Part shown: positions 25,757 to 35,163 of the stretch, piece after piece
Position numbering within the stretch: position 1 is the stretch's first letter
Layout: every line of letters begins with the position of its first letter
Origin: GCA-2401735 sp051252095
GTDB lineage: Bacteria > Pseudomonadota > Gammaproteobacteria > Burkholderiales > Methylophilaceae
Length of the DNA stretch: 64,000 nucleotides
Reading direction: 5' to 3'
NCBI GenBank assembly: GCA_051252095.1
Contig: JBPOFK010000004.1
Span: 1 to 64,000, forward strand
Program-made: the position numbers and the translations under genes
The notes under the pieces: generated by a model
Database searches by the model: none
Told to the model about the DNA's origin: nothing
What the model saw: the letters and a program-made list of their open reading frames with translations, nothing else

Positions 25757-26691
25757 AATTGACTATTACATGCAAGCTTTATTTCTTCTACGCACTTAAT
25801 TCCCGCTAATGCAGGTGGGTGATCGGCCTTTAAAGACAACGCTTGCTGATAGTATGTTCTGGCTTGACTGATGTTACCCAGCTTTTCTGCTGCAAGTCCC
25901 GCATAATAATAGCCTTCAACAGAATCAGTCTCACTAGCTATCCATTCTTTGGCGATTTTATCAAGCTCATCCCATTTTTGATATTTGTAAGGAAGCACCA
26001 CACGCATAAAAAATGGTCTTGTTTCTTCTGGTGCATCCCAGAATGGTAACTGATCAGTCTCCATAGAAGTAAGGTCTGGTTGGTTTAATAGTGCTTTGAC
26101 CCACTTAACTGGCACATTGTAATAATAGGCATGTTTGCCTGGGCTTTTAAAAGTACTGATCCCTAATAATTTACCATTGACATCAAAAATAGGGCTACCA
26201 CTGGCCCCCATCACAAAAGAGGCATCGGTACGGATAATCACACTATCTTCTAAAGGATATAACGCTTTTATTTTGCCTTCTGTATATTGTGGTTTTGGCG
26301 GTCCACCAGGAAAGCCTATTGAGAACACTTCTTGCTCATATTGCAACTGCTCGGAATCACCCAATTCAACTGGCGTAAACTCGGCAAACTGAAACCGTAA
26401 AATACATAAATCATGTTTCCAATCTGCCTTGAGTGCGACTGGTACCAAGCCATCTCCGAATTTTGTGACCTTAACACCAACACTATTGGCCAAAACATGG
26501 CAATTTGTAGCAATTAAATCCTTGCCTATGGCCACTCCACTGCCTACACCATGCCCCCCATTTTTGGTCGCAACATGTACTTTGACGACAGAAGACTTTA
26601 GTCGATAGCTCATTTCGTTGCGTGACTCTGCTAATAGGTGTTGATGCATCAAGATCATCATTGCAAATGCAATTAGTTTACGTATCATCAT
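25753..26691 (-). CDS. secreted trypsin-like serine protease with TPR repeats (copy 3)
   Basis: Third member of the family at 5200 and 6678, 312 residues. Signal peptide MMIRKLIAFAMMILMHQHLLA; catalytic motifs ATNCHVLAN (His), WKHDLCILRF (Asp) and MGASGSPIFDVNG (Ser). The active-site loop reads GASGSP, as in HtrA, whereas the other two read GxSGGG, so it is more diverged and may differ in oxyanion-hole geometry. A TPR-like tail (GYYYAGLAAEKLGNISQART) closes the protein. It sits alone on the minus strand. Confidence 0.88.
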   Translation of the reverse strand: MMIRKLIAFAMMILMHQHLLAESRNEMSYRLKSSVVKVHVATKNGGHGVGSGVAIGKDLIATNCHVLANSVGVKVTKFGDGLVPVALKADWKHDLCILRFQFAEFTPVELGDSEQLQYEQEVFSIGFPGGPPKPQYTEGKIKALYPLEDSVIIRTDASFVMGASGSPIFDVNGKLLGISTFKSPGKHAYYYNVPVKWVKALLNQPDLTSMETDQLPFWDAPEETRPFFMRVVLPYKYQKWDELDKIAKEWIASETDSVEGYYYAGLAAEKLGNISQARTYYQQALSLKADHPPALAGIKCVEEIKLACNSQF

Positions 26692-26888
26692 ACTCTCGTT
26701 TTCTGTCGACGGCTGCCGCTACAACTACGTTAAATCATGTTGTCCCGACTGTAAAGTGACCGTTGTTACAAATCAAATATAGAATAAATACGGATAAATT
26801 ATCACTTTTTACTTGATTTGGGATGAAACAGTCATTAAAGCCTTGTAGAATAGAGGTTTGTCTCTACCAAATCAAAGAAGCAGGAATC

Positions 26889-27626
26889 ATGTTAATCAAA
26901 TCTGAGGTTGTTGATTTAAACACACCAACAGGCGTAATGCGCACTTACATTCACCGCCCTGCCCATAGCAATAAAGTTCCAGCTATTTTATTCTATTCTG
27001 AAATTTTTCATCAGACTGGGCCAATTGAACGCGCGGCTAAAATGATGGCAGGTCAGGGCTATGCAGTGCTTGTTTCAGAAGTTTTCCATGAACTCAATCC
27101 AATTGGTACTGTATTGGGCTACGATGACGCTGGCCGTGATAAAGGGAATGCTGACAAAGCAGCCAAAGATGTACAAGGATACGATACTGATAATCGGGCA
27201 ATGATTGATTATTTATCAACGCAGGATTGGTATGATGGCAATCTTGGCGCGATGGGTTTCTGCATTGGCGGCCACTTGGCATTTCGTGCCGCATTGCAAC
27301 CTGAGGTAAAAGCAACGGCTTGTTTTTATGCAACGGATTTACATACCGACACGATTCCCAACAAACCAAGTCAACACAGCATGGAGCGCCTAAGTGATAT
27401 TAAAGGTGAGTTGATGATGATATGGGGTAAGCAAGACAATCATATTCCAACTCAAGGACGCCAACTAGTCTATCAAAAATTAACGGATGCCAATTTAAGT
27501 TTCTCATGGCATGAGTTTAATGGTCAGCATGCGTTTATGCGCGATGAAGGCGAACGCTATGATCCACAATTAGCAATGACAGGCTACCAGCTAGCAACAC
27601 AGATGTTTAGTAACACCCTTAAGTAG
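26889..27626 (+). CDS. dienelactone hydrolase family protein
   Basis: A 245-residue alpha/beta hydrolase. The nucleophile is Cys in GAMGFCIGGHLAF, the acid is Asp in GKQDNHIPT and the base is His in FNGQHAFMRD, the Cys-Asp-His triad of dienelactone hydrolases. ATG 26889 has CAGGAA just upstream and gives the family's usual N terminus (MLIKSEVVDLNTPTG). It is not next to a chlorocatechol pathway, so the real substrate may be another lactone or ester. Confidence 0.88.
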   Translation: MLIKSEVVDLNTPTGVMRTYIHRPAHSNKVPAILFYSEIFHQTGPIERAAKMMAGQGYAVLVSEVFHELNPIGTVLGYDDAGRDKGNADKAAKDVQGYDTDNRAMIDYLSTQDWYDGNLGAMGFCIGGHLAFRAALQPEVKATACFYATDLHTDTIPNKPSQHSMERLSDIKGELMMIWGKQDNHIPTQGRQLVYQKLTDANLSFSWHEFNGQHAFMRDEGERYDPQLAMTGYQLATQMFSNTLK

Positions 27627-27701
27627 TACCCTAGCAAGCTTGCGCCAAAAGCAATAGCTTAATTATTAATTTAAATTATCAATTTAAAGAAAGTATTGAA
27701 A

Positions 27702-29225
27702 ATGACCACAAAGAACGCTGATATTGGCCTAATTGGCCTTGCCGTAATGGGGCAAAACCTCGTGTTAAATATGGCAGATCATGGCTATAACGTTGCTGTA
27801 TATAACCGTAGTACTGATAAAATGAAGGACTTCATTGAGTATTGCAAAAAGAATGAGCCATCACATGATCGCGTAATCGGACACGCAGATTTAGCTACGT
27901 TTGTACTCAGTATTAAACGTCCGCGCAAAATTGTTTTGCTCGTTAAAGCGGGTACTGCAACAGACTTAACAATCAACGCATTATTACCATTCCTAGAAAA
28001 AGGTGACATCATCATTGATGGTGGTAACGCACTATGGACAGATACGATTCGTCGCGAAAAAGAACTAAGAGCAAAAGACATTGAATTTATCGGTTCTGGT
28101 GTATCTGGCGGTGAGACAGGTGCACGTTTTGGCCCGTCGTTAATGCCATCTGGTACGCGTCAGGCTTGGGCTTCATTAGAGCCAATCTGGACAGATATTG
28201 CGGCAAAAGTTGATCCAGCAACGGGCCAGCCACTAGAAGGTGGCAAACCTGGCAAACCGGTAGAAGGTGGCTTCTCATGTGCTGAGTACATCGGGCCTGA
28301 CGGTGCTGGTCACTATGTAAAAATGGTGCATAACGGTATTGAATACATCGACATGCAATTGATTTGTGAAGCTTATTGGCTCATGAAAAACTTACTTGGC
28401 ATGCAATCTGATGAGATTGGTAAGATTTTTGAAGAGTGGAATAAAGGTGAGTTATCTAGTTTCTTGATTGAAATTACCGCTGATATTTTGCAACAGAAAG
28501 ATCCAATGTCTAAAGAGTTCTTAGTGGACATGATTTTAGATGCGGCAGAACAAAAAGGAACAGGCCAATGGACGGCAGCGAACGCACTTGAGCTTGGCGC
28601 ACCAGCTAATGCCATTGCTGCAGCAGTTTACGCGCGTGGACTTTCAAGTGTTAAAGAAGAGCGTGTAGCGGCAAGCAAAATTCTGAAAGGGCCTAAAATC
28701 ACACCAATTACAGACCCTAAAGAAAAAGCCAGCACAATCGAGGCTATTAAGAATGCCCTTTATTGCTCTAAGATTTGTGCATACGCGCAAGGCTTTCAGC
28801 TTATTGATAAAGCGCAAGTGGCTTACAACTGGAAGCTTAACTTTGGTGAAATTTCTCAAATTTGGCGTGGCGGTTGTATTATTCGTGCAAGATTCTTACA
28901 AAAAATTACAGATGCATATCAACTTAACTCACGCTTGAAAAATTTGATGTTAGACCCATACTTCACAGATGAAATGAACAAAGGCCAAACAGGCTGGCGT
29001 AAAGTGATTTCAATGGCTGTGACTAATGGTGTGCCTGTACAAGGCTTTGCTGCGGCATTGGCATATTATGATGGTTATAGAAGTGCTGATTTACCTGCTA
29101 ACTTATTGCAAGGTCAACGTGATTATTTTGGCGCACATACTTATGAGCGTAAAGATAAGCCACGTGGTGAGTACTTCCACTTAGATTGGCCAGAGCCAGG
29201 CAGACCACAAATTGCAATTGATTAA
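27702..29225 (+). CDS. gnd: 6-phosphogluconate dehydrogenase (decarboxylating)
   Basis: Oxidises 6-phosphogluconate to ribulose 5-phosphate and CO2. The 507-residue protein has an N-terminal Rossmann motif (GLAVMGQNLVLNMADHG), the substrate signature GSGVSGGETGARFGPSLMPS and KMVHNGIEYIDMQ, and a helical C-terminal half. It is the long form, about 35 residues longer than the E. coli enzyme, with an insertion near 165-185 (GKPGKPVEGGF). In ribulose monophosphate methylotrophs this enzyme is the branch that burns formaldehyde carbon to CO2. Start is ATG 27702 after AAGAAAG. A terminator follows. Confidence 0.96.
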   Translation: MTTKNADIGLIGLAVMGQNLVLNMADHGYNVAVYNRSTDKMKDFIEYCKKNEPSHDRVIGHADLATFVLSIKRPRKIVLLVKAGTATDLTINALLPFLEKGDIIIDGGNALWTDTIRREKELRAKDIEFIGSGVSGGETGARFGPSLMPSGTRQAWASLEPIWTDIAAKVDPATGQPLEGGKPGKPVEGGFSCAEYIGPDGAGHYVKMVHNGIEYIDMQLICEAYWLMKNLLGMQSDEIGKIFEEWNKGELSSFLIEITADILQQKDPMSKEFLVDMILDAAEQKGTGQWTAANALELGAPANAIAAAVYARGLSSVKEERVAASKILKGPKITPITDPKEKASTIEAIKNALYCSKICAYAQGFQLIDKAQVAYNWKLNFGEISQIWRGGCIIRARFLQKITDAYQLNSRLKNLMLDPYFTDEMNKGQTGWRKVISMAVTNGVPVQGFAAALAYYDGYRSADLPANLLQGQRDYFGAHTYERKDKPRGEYFHLDWPEPGRPQIAID

Positions 29226-29252
29226 TTAGTCATTTGAAGAAGTGATGCAATA

Positions 29253-29287
29253 AAGGAGGGTGGCAAATGCCATCCTCTTTTTTTATT
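29253..29287 (+). terminator. intrinsic terminator after gnd
   Basis: GAGGGTGGC (29257-29265), loop AAAT, GCCATCCTC (29270-29278) with one G-T pair, followed by seven T. Confidence 0.9.
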
Positions 29288-29348
29288 CTATTTAACCGCG
29301 TTAAATAGAAAGGGTTTGCCTCAAGGTATTAAGCTATATGCGCAGTGA

Positions 29349-29516
29349 TTAAACGCAGTCGCAGCTAGCTTCTATAAATCGATTGAAAATTTTCGTTTTT
29401 TCCAAATCCAGTAAACGTGCTTCTTTTGTTTTACCGGATTGATTTGATTTGATTGCAGCGCTAGTATCTAGATGTGATACTTTGTTTAGGTCTGTTTTTC
29501 TAATTGCAGTTTTCAT
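29349..29516 (-). CDS. small basic peptide with a C-terminal Cys-Asp-Cys, 55 aa
   Basis: A 55-codon frame starting MKTAIRKTDLNKVSHLD, with an AAGAG ribosome site before ATG 29516. The first 45 residues are hydrophilic and basic; the last ones read IEASCDCV, the only two cysteines. There is no signal peptide. A hydrophilic leader with a cysteine-bearing tail recalls precursors of modified peptides, but no maturation gene is seen nearby, so this is a weak analogy. The longer reading frame to 29573 is less likely. Unrecognised. Confidence 0.5.
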   Translation of the reverse strand: MKTAIRKTDLNKVSHLDTSAAIKSNQSGKTKEARLLDLEKTKIFNRFIEASCDCV

Positions 29517-29846
29517 GATGCTCTTTTTTTCCTTTTGGGAGTTAAAATCACTAAAATTTTGTTTTAGTAACATGACTGAGTGAAATCTAACAAATTAGTT
29601 CAACCTTGTTAATGCATTTGTTCAGTAACATACGATAAATACAGGTTTTTTTACAAATAATTATTATTTGTTGCACAATGCAGACACGTGTTCATCTTTG
29701 AAACGTTTTCTTAGAAATTATTGAGATTGTTGACAAGTCGGGCTAGCTGGCGCAAATTACAGTATGACCTCGCAATAAGCCTCTCGTTTGCCGAAAAAGC
29801 TTTATACTGTTGGTTACTTTTTAATTACGGATTGCACGATAATTTA

Positions 29847-30224
29847 GTGGAAAACCAATACATCTTTTCTGTAAGCGTAAAAACAGCTTATTTACCAGAA
29901 CAATCGAACGAAGAAGAGAGTCGTTTTGCTTTTGCCTACACGGTTACCATCACTAATACTGGCACAATCGCAGCACAGTTAATCAGCAGACATTGGGTGA
30001 TCACTGATGCAGATGGCAAAATGAACGAAGTGCGCGGTCTGGGCGTTGTCGGTGCGCAACCTTTATTACAACCTAAAGAAGCCTATGAGTATACGAGTGG
30101 CACCGTCATCAATACTCGCGCAGGCTCCATGCATGGTAGCTACCAAATAGTTGCTGTAGATGGTACGCCATTTGAAGCTGAAATTGCACCATTCACACTA
30201 GCAGCACCAAGAATATTACATTAG
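29847..30224 (+). CDS. apaG: ApaG family protein
   Basis: A 125-residue single-domain protein with the ApaG pattern VSVKTAYLPEQSNEEESRFAF, RHWVITDADGKMNEVRGLGVVG and SGTVINTRAGSMHGSYQIV. ApaG is a fibronectin-like fold linked to Co2+/Mg2+ resistance and, in other species, to nucleotide polyphosphate handling. GTG 29847 is chosen because it gives the normal family length; the frame is open further upstream but not ApaG-like. mltA starts eight bases after its stop, so the two form an operon. Confidence 0.9.
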   Translation: MENQYIFSVSVKTAYLPEQSNEEESRFAFAYTVTITNTGTIAAQLISRHWVITDADGKMNEVRGLGVVGAQPLLQPKEAYEYTSGTVINTRAGSMHGSYQIVAVDGTPFEAEIAPFTLAAPRILH

Positions 30225-30231
30225 TGTTCAC

Positions 30232-31506
30232 ATGATAAAAATGACAAAAACAATATTGTGTATGAGTTTTGTTTTGCTCGTAACCGCCTGTTCAAAACAA
30301 ACTGTTAAACCAGATATAACAGCACCATGCCAGTGCCCTCCTAGCAAAGCAGTTGAACCGAAAACACTACCCCCTGTGCAGCTGCCAGAACAAGAAAAAG
30401 CAACGCAGCAACCGATAAAAGTGCAACCAACCCAGCCTGACATAGCAAAGCCCGCATACGCTCAGCTAAAACTTGCTGACTGGAAAGACCTTAATGGTTT
30501 ACTGCAGGATAATTTGGTTGCAGCTTGGCCTGCTTGGCTACAAAGTTGTACAACGCTCATAAATAAAGCAGCTTGGAAACCTGTATGCGAGGAAGCAGTA
30601 GCGATTGATAACCCTAGAAATGCCACGATTATTGATTATCTCTCAAATCACTTTAATGTGTACCAAGCACATAATGATGATGGTTCCACTGAAGGGATGA
30701 TTACTGGTTATTATCAACCGCTATTAAAAGGTAGTCGAACAAAATCAGAAAAATATCCCTACCCACTTTATCAGGAGCCTGATGATTTAATTACTGTCGA
30801 ATTGGCAGATGTTTATCCTGATCTTAAATATAAACGTGTGCGAGGTAAGCTAGAAGGTAAAAAATTAGTGCCGTACTCAACTAGAGCAGAGATTGAAGCG
30901 AGCCCTTCACCATTAGCGGGTAAAGAGCTTTTTTGGATAGATGACATTATTGATGTTTTCTTTTTACATATTCAAGGCTCTGGCGTGGTGCAATTAGAGA
31001 ATGGTCAACAGGTCCAAGTTGGTTACATCAATCAAAATGGCTACCCATATCAATCAATTGGTCGTTTGCTTGTAGAACGCGGTGAGTTAACGCTAGATAA
31101 GGCATCAATGAAAGGCATTAAAAACTGGGCACGTACCCATTTGGATCAATTAGAGGAGTTACTCAACAGCAATCCAAGCTATGTCTTTTTCAGAGAGCTA
31201 CCTGTTGGCTTACCAGGTCCACTCGGTGCTTTGGGTGTGCCCATTACAGCAGAGCGTAGTGTCGCTATAGACCCAAAACATATTCCATTAGGTGCCCCTA
31301 TTTTCTTATCAACAACAGCGCCTAACAGCAAGAAGCCTTTGAAGCGCTTAATGGTGGCACAAGACACAGGCGGAGCAATTAAAGGCGGTGTTCGTGCTGA
31401 CTTTTTCTGGGGTGCTGGCGATGCAGCTGGTGCTAAAGCAGGCGCAATGAAGCAACAAGGTAAAATTTGGGTGTTACTGCCAAAAGACTTTGGACTTCAA
31501 AATTAA
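30232..31506 (+). CDS. mltA: membrane-bound lytic murein transglycosylase A
   Basis: Outer-membrane lipoprotein that cuts peptidoglycan to form anhydro-muropeptides. Lipobox VTAC near residue 20 with a Pro/Gln-rich linker; the MltA domain (150-330) contains GMITGYYQPLLKGSRTKSEK; the C-terminal 3D domain shows MVAQDTGGAIKGGVRADFFW with the catalytic Asp (AQDTG) and GAGDAAG. Length 424 residues, slightly longer than E. coli MltA because of the linker. Follows apaG by 8 bp. Confidence 0.95.
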   Translation: MIKMTKTILCMSFVLLVTACSKQTVKPDITAPCQCPPSKAVEPKTLPPVQLPEQEKATQQPIKVQPTQPDIAKPAYAQLKLADWKDLNGLLQDNLVAAWPAWLQSCTTLINKAAWKPVCEEAVAIDNPRNATIIDYLSNHFNVYQAHNDDGSTEGMITGYYQPLLKGSRTKSEKYPYPLYQEPDDLITVELADVYPDLKYKRVRGKLEGKKLVPYSTRAEIEASPSPLAGKELFWIDDIIDVFFLHIQGSGVVQLENGQQVQVGYINQNGYPYQSIGRLLVERGELTLDKASMKGIKNWARTHLDQLEELLNSNPSYVFFRELPVGLPGPLGALGVPITAERSVAIDPKHIPLGAPIFLSTTAPNSKKPLKRLMVAQDTGGAIKGGVRADFFWGAGDAAGAKAGAMKQQGKIWVLLPKDFGLQN

Positions 31507-31543
31507 CCATCTTATCGCTTCATAAGGCAATTAAATAGCACGC

Positions 31544-31693
31544 TCAATTTTCTAGCTGTTTTTTCTTAAGAAACCTGCAAGCATTTGAACAATATTTCAC
31601 CTCTTCCCAAACGTTTTCCCATTTTTTTCGCCAGTTGAATTCTCGTTTGCAAACAAGGCAAATCTTAGTGGGGAAATCACACTTTTTAATCAT
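31544..31693 (-). CDS. DUF2256 family small zinc protein, 49 aa
   Basis: A 49-residue protein matching DUF2256: KICLVCKREFNWRKKWEN followed by EVKYCSNACRF. Two C-x2/3-C pairs make a zinc site and the Trp-rich centre (WRKKWENVW) is the family hallmark. It starts 14 bp after the stop of the TIGR03643 gene, the pairing seen in many proteobacteria, often near photolyase/cryptochrome genes (none visible here). The ribosome site is weak, consistent with coupling to the upstream gene. Confidence 0.85.
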   Translation of the reverse strand: MIKKCDFPTKICLVCKREFNWRKKWENVWEEVKYCSNACRFLKKKQLEN

Positions 31694-31707
31694 CTTCAAA
31701 CTACAAA

Positions 31708-31992
31708 TTAGTTTGGCAATTTGTATTGTGTTGGACTATATGCACGTGTGATTTTGACTGTTCTTAACTGCAAATGTTTACAGGATTTCGATCTAACTCT
31801 TTTGCGCCAGAGTTTATAACTACCGAAAGTTAACCATTGCTTCATTAACTTCTTTAGTGCGTTTTCATCTAAGCCATAACGAAGTTGAATCACATCAAAA
31901 GTTGTTTTATCTTCCCACGCCATTTCAATAATTCTTGATTTATCCTGTTCGATTAATTCAGGATCGATTGCTACCTTAGCTTTTAGCTTCAT
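31708..31992 (-). CDS. TIGR03643 / DUF2805 family protein
   Basis: A 94-residue basic cytoplasmic protein with the DUF2805 pattern IIEMAWEDKTTFDVIQLRYG followed by LKKLMKQWLTFGSYKLWRKRV. The helix-turn-helix-like core suggests nucleic acid binding, but no function is established. It pairs with the DUF2256 gene just downstream. Confidence 0.87.
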   Translation of the reverse strand: MKLKAKVAIDPELIEQDKSRIIEMAWEDKTTFDVIQLRYGLDENALKKLMKQWLTFGSYKLWRKRVRSKSCKHLQLRTVKITRAYSPTQYKLPN

Positions 31993-32168
31993 CGTTTGCT
32001 TGATTGTAATTAAAAATTTTAGTCATTTTTATTTTTGCTAAGTTCATGAAATATATGTTTTCGATATTTATTATTAACGGATACCTGCGTCAATAAGGAA
32101 AACAATGCTATCCTCGCATTACAATAAATACATATTTCTAATAACTTTCATAAGATATATTTGCAACG

Positions 32169-33440
32169 ATGACTAGTGCACAATGGTTTGCTTTAGTGGG
32201 TGGGCTCTTGCTAGTGATGGGGTTTACCAAAACTATCATACAGCGCTCACCTGTCACTTCCTCTATGATTTACTTAGCTGTTGGGCTATTAGTAGGGCCA
32301 ACGATTTTACATTTATTCCACTTTAACCCGCTCAAGCAATCTGCGCTGTTAGAAATATTGACAGAAGTGGTCGTCTTGATTTCGTTGTTCTCTGCCGGTG
32401 TAAAAATGCCTACGCCTTTCCAGCTTAGCCGCTGGCAAAAACCAATTCTATTAGCATCAGTATCGATGGCGATTACCGTACTACTCGTTGCGGCATTTAC
32501 TTACTATCTTTTAGGCATGCCAATAGGTGCATGTATTCTGCTGGGCGCTATCTTGGCGCCAACCGATCCAGTATTAGCGACTGATGTGCAAACTCGCCAT
32601 CATGGTGATCGCGATAGCCTTCGCTTCACACTCACCAGCGAAGCAGGCATGAACGACGGTAGCGCCTTCCCATTTGTCATGCTAGGCCTTGCTTTATTAG
32701 GTTTACACCAAGTCGGCAGCCAAGGTGTTAATTGGCTAATCATTGATGTGCTCTGGGCAACAGTAGCAGGGGTTGGTATAGGGATTGCCGCAGGTATTGC
32801 GCTCGCGCACATTAGCTGGAAGCTACGCAGTCCGCCTTACACCCACACTTTGTTTGATGACTTTCTTGGTCTAGGTTTAATTGGTTTTGTCTATGGCGTC
32901 ACTGTCATGTTGCACGCTTGGGGATTTTTAGCCGTATTTTTCGCTGCGGTTGCATTGCGTCAAACAGAATCAAAATTAGCAAAAAATGCGAAAATCAATA
33001 TCCATGAAACCGCATTGAAGCCAATAGAAGAACCAACGGTAAGTGAAAGCTCACTCATTTTTAAAGAACATTTAGAACGGCTATCAGAGCTCGTATTAAT
33101 ATTGCTTATCGGTGGTACATTATTCATCAACTCATGGAGTTGGCAAGCCGTGGCAGTAGCATTATTCTTATTTATCGTTGCACGTCCTGTTAGTGTACTC
33201 ATTGCATTGCTGGGCACCAACACTAATTGGCGTATTAGAGGATTAGCTGCCTGGTTTGGTGTGAGAGGTATCGGTTCGCTCTATTATTTAATGTACGCCA
33301 TACAGCATGGGCTGCCCGAAAAACTGGCATTACAACTCACACAAATTACGCTGATTGTTGTCACCTTATCTATTCTTTTGCACGGCATCAGTGTTAAACC
33401 ATTAATGCTACGCTTTTGGCAAAGAGAACAAGATTATTAG
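32169..33440 (+). CDS. sodium:proton antiporter, CPA1 family
   Basis: A 423-residue membrane protein with about 12 helices. GAILAPTDPVLATDVQ contains the TDP motif and the downstream TSEAGMNDGSAFPFVMLGLAL the (N/D)D motif of the ion-binding site of CPA1 exchangers. A hydrophilic loop (about 265-300) separates two membrane halves. Na+/H+ exchange is the expected activity; no nucleotide-binding tail is present. It stands alone on the plus strand. Confidence 0.92.
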   Translation: MTSAQWFALVGGLLLVMGFTKTIIQRSPVTSSMIYLAVGLLVGPTILHLFHFNPLKQSALLEILTEVVVLISLFSAGVKMPTPFQLSRWQKPILLASVSMAITVLLVAAFTYYLLGMPIGACILLGAILAPTDPVLATDVQTRHHGDRDSLRFTLTSEAGMNDGSAFPFVMLGLALLGLHQVGSQGVNWLIIDVLWATVAGVGIGIAAGIALAHISWKLRSPPYTHTLFDDFLGLGLIGFVYGVTVMLHAWGFLAVFFAAVALRQTESKLAKNAKINIHETALKPIEEPTVSESSLIFKEHLERLSELVLILLIGGTLFINSWSWQAVAVALFLFIVARPVSVLIALLGTNTNWRIRGLAAWFGVRGIGSLYYLMYAIQHGLPEKLALQLTQITLIVVTLSILLHGISVKPLMLRFWQREQDY

Positions 33441-33568
33441 TTCAGTTAGTCATTATTCACTTAGACCAGAAAACATGATGAGATATTCGTTCTGCCTCAC
33501 GAAACGACTGTAGTCGAAACAGCTTGTTCTGCGTTTATACTATTAATCAAATCGCAAAGGTAACGATC

Positions 33569-34570
33569 ATGCAACTTAAAAGGCTACACTTTGTAATACT
33601 TACCCTATTATCAGCACTCCTGTTCAGTAGTTTAACTTGGTCAGAAGGCACATTAAAAGAGCGCCTGAAGGATTTTAAATCAGCACGACAAGCAGATAAA
33701 ACGACGATGCTAGTAGCAGGCGATTATACCTTTAGCTTGGACAGACCCAACCAAAAAAGACAATACATGATACATGTCCCTAAAAGCTATAACCCCAATC
33801 AACCAACCCCTATGGTGCTATCGCTACATGGTGGCGGTGGCAATATGGAATACCAAGCCACAGAAAAATACTATCACTTGATTTCTAAATCAGAAGAAGC
33901 AGGCTTTATCGCAGTTTTCCCTAATGGCTATAGTCGTTTCCGCAGTGGTAAACTGGCCACATGGAACGCAGGCATTTGTTGTGGTAAAGCTAGGGATGAG
34001 AATATTGATGATGTGAGCGTGATTAAAGCAGTGGTTGCCGATATAAAAACTAGAGCTAATATTGATACTAACCGCATTTATGCCAATGGGATGTCTAATG
34101 GTGGCATGATGTCATATCGCTTGGCGTGCGAGCTGACCGACACATTTGCTGCCATTGCCTCCGTTGCTGGCACTGATGGGACCCAAAGCTGCAAGCCTAG
34201 CCGTGCTATTTCAATTTTACATATTCATGCGTTGGACGATGATCATGTTCTTTTTAGTGGTGGTTCAGGTGTCAAATCTAAAACCCATGCACACTTTGTT
34301 CCAGTGCCCGATACGATTCAAAAATGGGTGAGTATCAATGCCTGCAATGCTGCACCCCAACGCGTATTGGAAGTAAAAGGTGCCTATTGCGATTTATATT
34401 CGCACTGCCAAAACAACACGCAAGTAAAACTGTGTGTTACCGAAACAGGTGGTCACTCTTGGCCTGGCGGCACCAAAGTACGTGGTAATGCAGCTGGTTC
34501 GACCGCCATCAATGCCAATGACATCATTTGGCAATTTTATCAGGACAACTCAAAGACACCTCACCATTAG
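33569..34570 (+). CDS. secreted PHB-depolymerase/feruloyl-esterase-like (LpqC family) hydrolase
   Basis: A 333-residue exported alpha/beta hydrolase. Signal peptide ends near LTWS (about 25). Motifs: YANGMSNGGMMSYRLA (nucleophile Ser in G-M-S-N-G), HALDDDHVLFSGG (acid) and ETGGHSWPGG (His). The oxyanion strand reads LSLHGGGGN. This set fits the polyhydroxybutyrate depolymerase/LpqC family (CE1), acting on esters outside the cytoplasm. ATG 33569 gives the signal peptide; an upstream TTG frame is not needed. Real substrate unknown. Confidence 0.88.
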   Translation: MQLKRLHFVILTLLSALLFSSLTWSEGTLKERLKDFKSARQADKTTMLVAGDYTFSLDRPNQKRQYMIHVPKSYNPNQPTPMVLSLHGGGGNMEYQATEKYYHLISKSEEAGFIAVFPNGYSRFRSGKLATWNAGICCGKARDENIDDVSVIKAVVADIKTRANIDTNRIYANGMSNGGMMSYRLACELTDTFAAIASVAGTDGTQSCKPSRAISILHIHALDDDHVLFSGGSGVKSKTHAHFVPVPDTIQKWVSINACNAAPQRVLEVKGAYCDLYSHCQNNTQVKLCVTETGGHSWPGGTKVRGNAAGSTAINANDIIWQFYQDNSKTPHH

Positions 34571-34732
34571 GACTGCGTAAATATCATATTTCATATATGC
34601 CGTTTGGTATATACCAATATAGGTATATCAGTAGATTTTTTATTGACTTAGTAAGCGCACAATACGTCTCATGATAAAGCGTTTCACTCAGAAAGGCTTT
34701 ATATTTAGAGACTAATTACTAGGAGAAGCAAA

Positions 34733-35071
34733 ATGAAAACATTATCACTATTAAGCGCATTATTATTAAGTGTATCAATTAATGCCTATGCAAACCAAGA
34801 AAGCGGTCAGCAAGCTGCCAACTCATCTGAAGAAGTATTTCACTTAGCAGACGCTTCACAAGCAGACAAAGATGTGAACAACGCATTAAGACTTAAATTT
34901 ATCAGCAGAAGAGCTGCACAAAATCCAGCAGTTAAAAATAAAGATGCCTACAGTGCTGATGATGAGTGGGTTGGTGCAACGTATGTTGATGAGCAAGAAG
35001 AAAAAGCAGGTAAAAGATTAAATAGACAGTTCCGTAGTAAAAGACCACACATCAACTATCAGTTTGATTAA
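34733..35071 (+). CDS. hypothetical exported protein, 112 aa
   Basis: Signal peptide MKTLSLLSALLLSVSINAYA, cleaved after about residue 20, then a hydrophilic, Ala/Lys/Asp-rich mature part (SADDEWVGATYVDEQEEK) without cysteines. Strong ribosome site AGGAGA, and a terminator 15 bp after the stop, so it is a single-gene unit. Family not recognised. Confidence 0.75.
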   Translation: MKTLSLLSALLLSVSINAYANQESGQQAANSSEEVFHLADASQADKDVNNALRLKFISRRAAQNPAVKNKDAYSADDEWVGATYVDEQEEKAGKRLNRQFRSKRPHINYQFD

Positions 35072-35085
35072 TGATTGGTACAAAT

Positions 35086-35110
35086 AAAAACGGGCGAATG
35101 CCCGTTTTTT
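35086..35110 (+). terminator. intrinsic terminator after the exported protein gene
   Basis: AAAAACGGGC, loop GAAT, GCCCGTTTTTT. Confidence 0.92.
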
Positions 35111-35163
35111 AGCAACTAAATTAATGTTTAGCATGTCGTATAAATGACCATACAGGAGCATTT

